A stretch of 49,881 nt of DNA, taken from a virus. A program made the position numbers and the translations under genes. Under the pieces are notes generated by a model. It was not told the DNA's origin and did no database searches. It was given only the letters and a program-made list of their open reading frames with translations. Where the stretch lies: the IMG/VR virus record IMGVR_UViG_3300008113_000075, positions 1 to 49,881 of that record; one strand, 5' to 3'. Positions 32,871-41,476 of the stretch are shown piece by piece. Numbering within the stretch: position 1 is the first letter of the stretch; every line of letters begins with the position of its first letter.

Positions 32871-35800
32871 TTAATATTTTTTCAAATTAAAAGCTTTTTT
32901 TAATTCAGATGGCAATTCGGGGATAGGATACACAGGATCTGCAGAGCCTAAGAAAAATTTAAACAATCCTGAAACATCAGCTGCGCTTCTTAAGAATTCA
33001 TCTATATAAACAACATAATAAGTGTTTCTTAAGCTCATTCTTCTCCAAGCAGGATGATCGTCGCTCATTATTATAGGATTTAAAATGTTTAATAAGTTTC
33101 TTCCTAATAGTACAGCTAATGGCCAAGGTATTTTTGAAAGTAGTTCTGCAGAAGCAGAAACCTTAGGGAATACTAATTTATCTCCCAGTGGAGTTTTAGG
33201 TAAACTTTTATAATATTCCCAGAATAAGCTATATACTATTCTAGCAGGAGGAGGAGCACCTAACCCTATTAGAGCCTGCTCTATCATATCAGTTGGTCTA
33301 GCAGGGGGAAATACTGGAATGTTTAAAATATTTAAGAATGCTGGAACTTCAGGAGATTCTGGATTTACTAGATCTAATACTAAATTTTTAGACATCTTTT
33401 GAATATCCTCAGGATTAAGATTTAAAAATTTAGGTGAATCAACATCTTTTATTTCAGGCATAGCTGCTTCCAATGAACCATTATCTAGACTTTTTATTAG
33501 AGCCTCTATTAGAAACGATTTTATTTTAGATCCTGGTATAGTTACTTGTATAATTCCACCAAGGCCTGGGGTTTGTGTTAGTTGATCTTGCTTAAGTGGA
33601 AAAACCGTAGGCATTTCAAAAGCAGCAACAGCATTACCAAATCCTCCGTTAAGAGCACTTAAGCATGAAAGTGGTCCTTTAGGATACGGAAAATTAGAAA
33701 TTAAAGGATCTTCCTCATCTAGTGGTCTAACTGGATCAAAAGGGCCTATTCTGCTAAGTCCAAGTTTTTTAGAAACCAATTTCTTTAAATCTTTTACTCT
33801 TATAACCAATATAGGATTTTCTCCTTCATATCTAACATATCTAGAAAAATCTTCTTTCCTATATTCTATTGTAGAAAGACCCTCCATTATTCTAAATTTA
33901 ATAGCCTCTATAATGGGATTTTTTTTTCTTAAAAATTTTAATGTTCTAGGCGCAGAATTCGTTATCTTTATCTCTGGGAATTTAAAAATTCCTTCAAATT
34001 CACTACTTTCAACTATTGAAAATGCACCATCCCTTACTTTTTTAATAACAGAGAATCTATTACCCCATAAAATTATCTTGGTTATTATTAAAGACGCACC
34101 TCTTATCAGTTTAACAAGATCATTAAATTCGTCATCTGACATAAGTCTAGGATCCCTATCTCTTCTTAGGAATATCTTGCTTGAATTAGCAACTTCAAAA
34201 TTTTCTAAGAAATATTTAGGTGGACAAACTATTTTCATAAGTTTAAGTACCTCTCTCATCTCATCTTTAAAGTTTATAAAGTTGGGGCAATCTATAGGAA
34301 CTAAACTTGCTTTCATCTCCTTTAATATTCTAAGGGATCTTATTATACCAGGTATATCAATTTTTAATTTATCCTTATCCTTAGGAAAGTATATAGATTT
34401 AGGATCTGGTATACTTTTATCTAGATAGTTTTTTATTACAGTTTTTAATGATTCCTTTCTTTGATTTACTAAAAGATCTAGCTGTTTTTTTTCTTCTGTT
34501 AAATCTGGCTTAGGAATATCAAGCAATGCGCTCTTGTTTTTATAATCCCTCTCTTTATCCCTTATTGATTTTTTAAGTTCTCTTTCCTTTTGTTGTTGTT
34601 CTCTAATTTTCTGTATATCACCAGGAGGAGGAACACTATCAAATATTTTTGATAAATTACTCCTTATCCCTTCTAAAACCCTTTGTTTAGAATCCTGGTT
34701 ATCTAATCCAAATCCAGGAAGCGGTATCAATTTATCAGGTATACCAAAAGATAGAGCTTGCTTAATTTTTTCAAAAGGATCTTTTATAACAGGATCAGAT
34801 TTTCTAGGAATAAATCTGGGTCCTCTTAATCCGGTAAGGAAAAAAGAACTCCCCGTTAAAAACTCTTTTATGTAGACAAGCGGGGTTGGCATAAACCCTC
34901 CTATAAAAGGAATGAATATAACCAGCAATCCCAAATTAAAAGGAAGGGGTATTAATATAGGAGGTACTATAGTCCATATCATAGGAAGCGGTATCCTTAT
35001 ATAAGGATTTCCGTCTATAGGATTAGGAAAAGGTATAGGTATAAAAGATGGCGGAAGATATCCCACGGGCCAATATTTTAATCCCAATCTTACTGAAGGA
35101 CCCTGGGATAAAAAGTATTTAGTATCTTCAATTGGAGGAAGACCGTTAGGGTATGGCAAAAGACCAACTTTTGTTACATCCTTACAAAATTGTTTCCACC
35201 AGCACCTTTGAAAAATGGTTGGACAATCAGAGCTAGGAGGAGATGATAATAAATAATTTTTTGTTTTAAAATCAGAACCAGGCTCGCCACAACAAATAGG
35301 GGGGCAATTCTCAGGATCATCCTCGTCTGGCTCATTATTTACTCCTGCACATTTAACATCAGAAAATCTTTTTTTAACATTCTCCGGGCTTACAGAATCG
35401 TTTATCTCACTAACCTTTTGTGAAGCAAGAAGCATAGTATCCCTTATCTGCTCGTACTTATTTTTTACATCTAAATAATTTTCATATATTCTAATACCTA
35501 TTACATCAGAAGCAGGTAGTGTTTTTGCTAATCCCTCTCCAGCCTTTATTGCTTTATCTCTTATATCTTTTATAGCAGGGTCTATATACTGCGATTTGCT
35601 TTGTCTATATTTTTCATCCCACTTAGGTTTAAAATTACTATAGAAATCTGTAAAAACTGGTGTTGGTTCTCCGTCTTGTGTGAAACTTGAAGGTCTGTTT
35701 TTTGAAGGATCTCTAGCATCATTATCTCCTCTTTCTTCTGCGGTAAAGAAAAGCCAATTAGAAGAAGATTTTTCTATGAGTTGCCCGTATAATATTCCTC

Positions 35801-37961
35801 TATCCTCTACTATTTTATCTATTATAGATTGCTTAGAGTCATTTGTTTTAATTATTTTTTCTATAAAATCATAGAACTTAGCAACATCAGGAAATCCTGT
35901 CTTTATATTGTTTATCTTTATATACTGATATGATGTTAAATAGTCAGCTTTAGTACCTCCCAATATTCCACCATTGCCAGAATATTCATTTCCTATTTTT
36001 ATTTTTTCAGCATCTGGTTCATCTACCTCTGATAAAGGCTCAGCAGATGATCCGGAGAAAGTAATCTTTCCCGGTTTTTTAACTTTTTTATAAGGTAAAG
36101 GAAAGCCGTAATCAGATACGAACGATAGCTCGAATTGTAATTCACTTAGTGACTTTACGAATTTAGTTTGGTATCTTATTGAGAATTTTTTTAATGCTTC
36201 TAAAAAATCGTACCCATAGGAATCGTATGTGTAAGAAAGACCGGTAGCTAGATTTTGTGCACTGCTTTTAAATACTCTTTCGTTTATATCTAGTGATGAA
36301 TTTCCTTGACCATATAAATCAGTTGTTGCAGTATTGGTTGGAATAAAAGATTTTTCAACATCTCCTATGGTAACAGGAGCTTGCTTTCTTTCTTCCAGAG
36401 TAGAAATAGAGGCATTTAATAAATCCTCCGTTTCTTTTATTTTATTTTCTAATATTCCTATAAAATTCCTTTCTATAATTATTATTCTTATATCCTCTAC
36501 ATTTTCCTTAAATTTTATTATTCCTTCGGAAACTGGCCAAGATGCAGTGGACTCTTCGTAAGTTATAGGAGATTTGTTGGCATTTATTTGATTATTAAAA
36601 AGAATCTCTAAATCCGGATCGTTTAATTCTGTATCATAAACGTTCAATAAAAAAAGATCCTCTGTAAATATATTGTTGTTCTCTAAGAAGATCTTTTTGT
36701 CGTTACTATATTTAGTATTCTGATCGATTAATTCTTTCTTATACGCTTTTATTTCATCGTTATAAGTTAATATTTCGATCCCTAAACCAAAATCGCTAGG
36801 ATCACCACCATCATTTTTAGGAACTCTAGCAATCCAATTCTCATATAAAGATTTCTGATATTCGTATATCCCCTCATAATGATATAAAATTTCCTCTAGA
36901 CTTCTTTCTAAATTTTGCCATCTAGCTAATAATTTTATGTCCTCCTCAAGCTTTTTACTTTTATCTAGAGCTGATGATATACAAGAATCTATTGCATTAA
37001 CATCTACCGGAGATGGTACTGGATCTGGTAAAGTTTCTCTATTGAATTCGTATGTTGGCGGATCACAAAATTCGTCTAATATATCTTCGAACGAAGACTT
37101 AGTTAATATAGGATCTCCAGTTATAGGATCTTCTGGTACTCCGGGTAAACAATCATCATCTATAATTGGATCATCACCATCAGGAAAAAAATTAGCATCA
37201 AATCCGTCTATCCTTTCAGAGCTTGAATTTTCAACTCCATCACAAGGATTAGTATTTGCATTCTGGTCTTTTAATAAACCGTTTATTTTTTCTAATGCTC
37301 CGTCTATGCTTAGATCGTCTCCTCCTATCTTTACATGGACTATTTGTGTTTTATTCATTATAAATTCTAGGGGTATATCAAAACCTAGAACTTTCATTTT
37401 TCTTTTCTTTCTTGAACCAGAGTTAGAAGGTTTTCCTAAGATTAGAGGATCTATATTATCAAATATTTTTTCATTTATTTTTTCTAATAAATCCTGGTTT
37501 TTTCCTTTCAGATATTTAGTTATTCCTGATGAAGGTATTTTTTTAGAAAAACCAAGATCCCTATTTCCTACACTTACTCCTAGATCCTTTTCTGTTACGG
37601 ATATATTTTTCTTATACTCATCAGAATTTACAAGCTCCTCGTATAATTTTTTATCCTCTTTTTTTATAGATTCTAAAATGATTCTACTATATAAATCGTC
37701 TCCCTCATATTTACAAGATAGGTCCTCTATTTTTTTTAATGATATAGGAGGACCTTGAGGTTTTAAGCTATCTATTATGTTATCTACTTCCTTTTGACTT
37801 TTTTCTAATTCCTTATTAAATCCCTCTTTAGATTGTAAATCCTCATAAGGTATATTAAAATCTTGTCCACCTGATATTATATTTAATATCTCATCAGTAG
37901 ACATTTGAGAAAAATCCTTTCCTAATAATTCATCTATTCTAGATCCTATTTCCTCTGCCAT
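32871..37961 (-). CDS. Very large virion protein with coiled coils, Cys cluster and Pro-rich hydrophobic segment
   Basis: 1696 residues, no family recognised. It opens MAEEIGSRIDELLGKDFSQM. Predicted coiled coils lie near 330-430, 500-530, 820-900 and 1107-1174 (IREQQQKERELKKSIRDKER). A Cys-rich patch at about 867-924 has seven or so Cys (NCPPICCGEP, CPTIFQRCWWKQFC). It is followed at about 945-1040 by an unusually hydrophobic, Pro-rich stretch (SFIPIPFPNPIDGNPYIRIP, then LGLLVIFIPFIGGFMPTPLV). The C-terminal 600 residues look globular. Its place between the gp5-like spike and the S1 gene, and its mix of helical and membrane-like segments, suit a tape-measure or hub-associated protein ejected at infection. 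That is inference. It starts 1 base after the gp5-like gene. Confidence 0.6.
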   Translation of the reverse strand: MAEEIGSRIDELLGKDFSQMSTDEILNIISGGQDFNIPYEDLQSKEGFNKELEKSQKEVDNIIDSLKPQGPPISLKKIEDLSCKYEGDDLYSRIILESIKKEDKKLYEELVNSDEYKKNISVTEKDLGVSVGNRDLGFSKKIPSSGITKYLKGKNQDLLEKINEKIFDNIDPLILGKPSNSGSRKKRKMKVLGFDIPLEFIMNKTQIVHVKIGGDDLSIDGALEKINGLLKDQNANTNPCDGVENSSSERIDGFDANFFPDGDDPIIDDDCLPGVPEDPITGDPILTKSSFEDILDEFCDPPTYEFNRETLPDPVPSPVDVNAIDSCISSALDKSKKLEEDIKLLARWQNLERSLEEILYHYEGIYEYQKSLYENWIARVPKNDGGDPSDFGLGIEILTYNDEIKAYKKELIDQNTKYSNDKKIFLENNNIFTEDLFLLNVYDTELNDPDLEILFNNQINANKSPITYEESTASWPVSEGIIKFKENVEDIRIIIIERNFIGILENKIKETEDLLNASISTLEERKQAPVTIGDVEKSFIPTNTATTDLYGQGNSSLDINERVFKSSAQNLATGLSYTYDSYGYDFLEALKKFSIRYQTKFVKSLSELQFELSFVSDYGFPLPYKKVKKPGKITFSGSSAEPLSEVDEPDAEKIKIGNEYSGNGGILGGTKADYLTSYQYIKINNIKTGFPDVAKFYDFIEKIIKTNDSKQSIIDKIVEDRGILYGQLIEKSSSNWLFFTAEERGDNDARDPSKNRPSSFTQDGEPTPVFTDFYSNFKPKWDEKYRQSKSQYIDPAIKDIRDKAIKAGEGLAKTLPASDVIGIRIYENYLDVKNKYEQIRDTMLLASQKVSEINDSVSPENVKKRFSDVKCAGVNNEPDEDDPENCPPICCGEPGSDFKTKNYLLSSPPSSDCPTIFQRCWWKQFCKDVTKVGLLPYPNGLPPIEDTKYFLSQGPSVRLGLKYWPVGYLPPSFIPIPFPNPIDGNPYIRIPLPMIWTIVPPILIPLPFNLGLLVIFIPFIGGFMPTPLVYIKEFLTGSSFFLTGLRGPRFIPRKSDPVIKDPFEKIKQALSFGIPDKLIPLPGFGLDNQDSKQRVLEGIRSNLSKIFDSVPPPGDIQKIREQQQKERELKKSIRDKERDYKNKSALLDIPKPDLTEEKKQLDLLVNQRKESLKTVIKNYLDKSIPDPKSIYFPKDKDKLKIDIPGIIRSLRILKEMKASLVPIDCPNFINFKDEMREVLKLMKIVCPPKYFLENFEVANSSKIFLRRDRDPRLMSDDEFNDLVKLIRGASLIITKIILWGNRFSVIKKVRDGAFSIVESSEFEGIFKFPEIKITNSAPRTLKFLRKKNPIIEAIKFRIMEGLSTIEYRKEDFSRYVRYEGENPILVIRVKDLKKLVSKKLGLSRIGPFDPVRPLDEEDPLISNFPYPKGPLSCLSALNGGFGNAVAAFEMPTVFPLKQDQLTQTPGLGGIIQVTIPGSKIKSFLIEALIKSLDNGSLEAAMPEIKDVDSPKFLNLNPEDIQKMSKNLVLDLVNPESPEVPAFLNILNIPVFPPARPTDMIEQALIGLGAPPPARIVYSLFWEYYKSLPKTPLGDKLVFPKVSASAELLSKIPWPLAVLLGRNLLNILNPIIMSDDHPAWRRMSLRNTYYVVYIDEFLRSAADVSGLFKFFLGSADPVYPIPELPSELKKAFNLKKY

Positions 37962-37962
37962 A

Positions 37963-38889
37963 CTAAACTCCTGTTATTCCTGTAGCTCCAGTAGGTCCTG
38001 TAGCAGATCCTGTTACACCTGCTCCTGTTACACCTGCTCCTGTCGGATTAGGTATACCTACCGGAGAATCATTATTTATTGGAACAACAGGAAAATCAGG
38101 GGAATTTTCTCTTGTTACTCTAACAGTCTGACTTGTAGCAAGCTGTTCAAAGCTAGATGCTAAAGTTGAATTAACCCCTGGGGTAGCTGGAAGTTTACTG
38201 TCTATAGATATTGCTAATTTTTTAAGAAAGTCCCAAAGAGGTTCTGCACATACAGCAGAGAACAAAGGAGAATGACCCAAGTTGGTTGTTTTTCCGTCCA
38301 TCCAAACTTCTTCAGAACTATGTTTAATTCTTGTTATAGCAGTATTCTCTATTTCTTGATCCGCATACTTAGTTATCTTTCCGCCTTTTAATTCTATAGA
38401 TGATGTGTCATCAGCATGAGTTATTAGTATAGAGTTATCATTTCTTATTATAATTTTAGATTCTTTTAAATCTATTACAAGACCTTTCTCTACAGTATAA
38501 TACATTTTAAGTCTCTCTATCCCATCATAAATAATAGAATGAGCTCCATCATAACTAGCACTTATCTCTTCAATTAAATCTGGAGCAAGTTCCTGTACAG
38601 CTTTGTATTCTGGACTATAATAATTACCATTATTAAATTGAACGTGAACTACCGATCCTAATTTAGGAACAGACATTCTACCAGATCCTCCTCCTAATCC
38701 ATAACTCTGTTCAAATCTTTGATGTGCCCAAGGAAGATCCTCGTCTAGTATATCTGGATCAAAAACCCCAAAGACTCTAATCTTAGCTCTACCTTTGAAT
38801 TCTGGATCCTTGTTATCTACAACAACACCTAAATAATGAGAGATCTCAATATTAGGTCTTTCTAATTTATTTCTGTCTACTAATCCCAT
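37963..38889 (-). CDS. gp5: Baseplate hub spike, gp5-like OB-fold protein without lysozyme domain
   Basis: 308 residues. The N-terminal OB-fold of T4 gp5 and P2 gpV is recognisable: YLGVVVDNKDPEFKGRAKIR, then VFGVFD, LPWAHQRFEQSYGLGGGSG and KLGSVVHVQFNNGNYYSPEY. A short repetitive stretch at about 135-205 (KGLVIDLKESKIIIRNDNSI) is consistent with a small beta-helical spike. T4 gp5 has an internal lysozyme domain; none is present here. The last 28 residues are Gly/Thr/Val-rich (TGAGVTGAGVTGSATGPTGA), a collagen-like tail. In T4 this protein sits on gp27 and pierces the outer membrane. The gp27-like gene lies two genes upstream, with the 851-residue gene between. Confidence 0.75.
   Translation of the reverse strand: MGLVDRNKLERPNIEISHYLGVVVDNKDPEFKGRAKIRVFGVFDPDILDEDLPWAHQRFEQSYGLGGGSGRMSVPKLGSVVHVQFNNGNYYSPEYKAVQELAPDLIEEISASYDGAHSIIYDGIERLKMYYTVEKGLVIDLKESKIIIRNDNSILITHADDTSSIELKGGKITKYADQEIENTAITRIKHSSEEVWMDGKTTNLGHSPLFSAVCAEPLWDFLKKLAISIDSKLPATPGVNSTLASSFEQLATSQTVRVTRENSPDFPVVPINNDSPVGIPNPTGAGVTGAGVTGSATGPTGATGITGV
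38011..38040 (-). repeat. Tandem 15-base repeat at the end of the gp5-like gene
   Basis: Plus strand TGTTACACCTGCTCC occurs twice back to back. It encodes the Gly-Ala-Gly-Val-Thr repeat in the C-terminal tail of the gp5-like protein. Being exact at DNA level it is a recent duplication. Confidence 0.8.
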
Positions 38890-38911
38890 TTTTAATTATA
38901 TAAGGATTACC

Positions 38912-41467
38912 TTAATTGTTTTCATTATTAGCCGAAGGATAAATTCTACCTATTCTAGAAACATTAACTGGCGAGTTTTCTGTTTTATATTCGTCGCTAT
39001 TTAAAGAATTGTAATTTCTCCCAGGAGCTCCTAGATCTCTACCAGGTACAGTTTTATAAACATCCTCATTTAATCCCTCTTTAAAAGAGCCAGAATCTTT
39101 GTATTCATCATCATTTATCTGTCCGTAAACAGCCTTATTCTTATCATATACTTCGCCTAAAGGCGCACTTTCTAGATTAATCCTATCCTCGTACACCTTC
39201 TCGTTTATTTGTGAGTATTCATTTTTATCCTCTTCGTAAACATCACCTATATTATTGACTTCAGTAGAAGATGGTATCTCATATTGATTTTCAGTAACTT
39301 CCGGATATTGATTATCTTCTCCTGAATAAACATCGCCTATATTCTGTGTATCCGGCTGTGGTGGAGTTGTATAAACATCATCAGATATTGTTGGATATTC
39401 TGGATTATTTTCAGGATAAACGTCATCGTTAAGTTCAGGATAAACCCTATCAGGAACACCCAAGCTTGATCCTGGATTAGTTGTGTATTCATCTCCTCCT
39501 GGTTCTGGATATTGTCGGTCGGGTAATCCTAGTGATGTCCCAGGATTAGTAGGATATACATCTCCTTTAATTAAAGGATAAACCCTTCCAGGAACACCTA
39601 GATCAGATCCTGGTACATTCTTATATTCGTCACCTCCAGGCTTAGGATATTCCCTATCAGGAAGTCCTAAAGAAGTTCCAGGATTTGTTGGATAAACATC
39701 CTCGTCTAATCCTGGAGGGGTAGCGCTAGATCCATTATATGCAGTACCTAAGTTTTGTATGACAGTTACACTACCTTTATATTCATTTATATCTTCTGTT
39801 ATGTTTCTATAAAGTCCCTTCTCTTCCCTTTCAATAGGACCTCCTAGTCCTCTAGCTTGTGGACTATTATCAGCAAAAGGGTTTGGTATTCCGTTTTCAC
39901 TAAAATTTTGTATATTACTTACTACCGAATACGCACTCCTTAATGCAGAAGCTGGGCTAATTCCACCGAATCCATAAATATTTCCAAGTAAAGCTCCTTG
40001 TAATGAAGTAGCACTTAGATTAACACCATTTATAGTAACACCCTGTTCTTTAAGATCTGCAACACTATTAGTTATAAAATTAGATGCAAGTTGTGTAAAA
40101 TATTCCTTAGGATCCGCTTTGTCGTCAAATGTTGCCTTTTCTATACCAGCTGATCCAGCATAATCATAATCATCATAAGGACTTTTTCTTGATCCCCAGA
40201 CATCCGAAAGAACCATATTCTTTACATTGTCATCCTTTTGCATTACATCAGCTAAAGCATTAAATTGAATTTTATAATCTTTAACCCTACCTACGTGAAT
40301 TTTAAATTTACTGTTAACTGCCGATCCTCCTTTATTATCTAGGGTACCATAAGACGGATAAGAATCATCAAAATCAAATTCACATTGATCAAATTGATAA
40401 ATGAAAGCGTATGGTCCTAATGTATATGATCCAAATTTATCTGATGGATATAAATTAGAATCTTTTGAAGTACTTTTTTGTAAAAGTCCCTCCGTATTAT
40501 TTAAAAGACCAGTTTGTGAATTGAAACTATCTAAAAAATTAGCCCCTTGCGCTACAGACGGAATAGAGAAAGGATTTAATATATCATTAATTCCATAAGA
40601 TAGCTGTATATTTCTTATCTCAGATACTACAAGCCACATTCTAAACTTCCTTAAATTTTCAGGTAGCATTACTCTATGGTAAGTATAATCATATATAGCT
40701 TTCCTATAAAGTTCTGAAAGAGAAAACATTCTCATGTCTATGGACTCTAAGCAATCTATTGTTAAAGTCCCCATTCTATAAGGCTTTCCTGCCTCCTTAT
40801 GTAAATTTTTTATATCTATTTTAAGTAGAGTATCTAATCCGGTTACAGATTGAAAATAATATGGACATTTCTCGTTAACAAACTTTAGGCCTTTTTTAAA
40901 TGCTTTTAGCATTTGTTTTCTTTTTACAGATCTCTGACCAAGAAATTCTTGAGCCCCCATATAACCTACTCCTCCTCCGTTCATATTAAAAGCTCCTTGC
41001 TCTGCCCTACTTTTTATAAAAAATTTACTACCATAAAAGAAATCTGTACCTGTATAAAAATTACCCCTATTAGCAGCATCTATCATTAATAAAGATTGCT
41101 GGTATGCAGGATCCGTTATAATATTATAAGATTTTTCCTTGTCTCCTGGTTTCTCTCCTCTTATTCTTCCAGCTATATCAGTTATTTCTTGATTGTTTGA
41201 TCCCCCCGGTTCGTCCTGAGCATTTCTAAAAAGAGGAGAAGGTGCTAAAAAAGTTTCCTCATCCAAAAATGATGTTTCACCAAAGTCGAATATAAATCTA
41301 AAATGAAGATATGTTGGATCTTCTTTTTTACCGTGCTTAGTAGTTGATATACCCTTTAACCAAGTTTCTCTCTGCGCGTCTATTTTTCTTTTTAAGGCAT
41401 CACCATCAGGAAGAACTTGGTTACCTAATGCTCCTCCAAAACTATCGCCACTAAAATAATCTGCCAT
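38912..41467 (-). CDS. Large baseplate-hub-region protein with C-terminal degenerate repeats
   Basis: 851 residues. Residues 1-580 are a non-repetitive, probably globular part (LGQRSKRKQ region near 180, PYYFQSVTGLDTLLKIDIKN near 205-225, IYQFDQCEFDFDDSYPSYGT near 360). The C-terminal 260 residues, from about 585, are built of imperfect repeats such as DVYPTNPGTSLGLPDR, then EYPKPGGDEY, with period about 23-24 at first, degenerating into D-V-Y ... N-x-Y-x-x-(I/V) units. The repeat region is acidic, Pro- and Tyr-rich and probably extended. It lies between the gp27-like and gp5-like genes (9 and 22 bases), so it is likely a central hub component. No T4 counterpart recognised. Confidence 0.6.
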   Translation of the reverse strand: MADYFSGDSFGGALGNQVLPDGDALKRKIDAQRETWLKGISTTKHGKKEDPTYLHFRFIFDFGETSFLDEETFLAPSPLFRNAQDEPGGSNNQEITDIAGRIRGEKPGDKEKSYNIITDPAYQQSLLMIDAANRGNFYTGTDFFYGSKFFIKSRAEQGAFNMNGGGVGYMGAQEFLGQRSVKRKQMLKAFKKGLKFVNEKCPYYFQSVTGLDTLLKIDIKNLHKEAGKPYRMGTLTIDCLESIDMRMFSLSELYRKAIYDYTYHRVMLPENLRKFRMWLVVSEIRNIQLSYGINDILNPFSIPSVAQGANFLDSFNSQTGLLNNTEGLLQKSTSKDSNLYPSDKFGSYTLGPYAFIYQFDQCEFDFDDSYPSYGTLDNKGGSAVNSKFKIHVGRVKDYKIQFNALADVMQKDDNVKNMVLSDVWGSRKSPYDDYDYAGSAGIEKATFDDKADPKEYFTQLASNFITNSVADLKEQGVTINGVNLSATSLQGALLGNIYGFGGISPASALRSAYSVVSNIQNFSENGIPNPFADNSPQARGLGGPIEREEKGLYRNITEDINEYKGSVTVIQNLGTAYNGSSATPPGLDEDVYPTNPGTSLGLPDREYPKPGGDEYKNVPGSDLGVPGRVYPLIKGDVYPTNPGTSLGLPDRQYPEPGGDEYTTNPGSSLGVPDRVYPELNDDVYPENNPEYPTISDDVYTTPPQPDTQNIGDVYSGEDNQYPEVTENQYEIPSSTEVNNIGDVYEEDKNEYSQINEKVYEDRINLESAPLGEVYDKNKAVYGQINDDEYKDSGSFKEGLNEDVYKTVPGRDLGAPGRNYNSLNSDEYKTENSPVNVSRIGRIYPSANNENN
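38930..39715 (-). repeat. Degenerate Tyr/Pro/Asp-rich protein repeat region (coding)
   Basis: Encodes about ten imperfect repeats at the C terminus of the 851-residue protein. The first four (about 39430-39715) are the most alike, sharing D-x-Y-x-x-x-P-G-x-x-L-G-x-P-x-R-x-Y-P; a late unit near 39010-39060 has the same core. The middle units keep only the D-V-Y and Q/E-Y positions. Confidence 0.7.
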
Positions 41468-41476
41468 TTTGTTTAA

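Noticed and set aside
33913-34428. 171-codon plus-strand open frame
   Set aside because: Antisense to the 1696-residue gene, with hydrophobic Ser/Leu/Ile composition typical of a shadow frame and no neighbouring plus-strand genes.
36937-37758. 273-codon plus-strand open frame
   Set aside because: Lies wholly antisense to the 1696-residue gene, is Ser/Phe/Leu-rich as expected for the reverse of an Asp/Lys/Glu-rich gene, and has no recognisable domain.
38011-38040. Possible CRISPR-like or iteron repeat
   Set aside because: Only two contiguous 15-base copies, in frame and coding for the Gly/Thr tail of the gp5-like protein, with no spacers.
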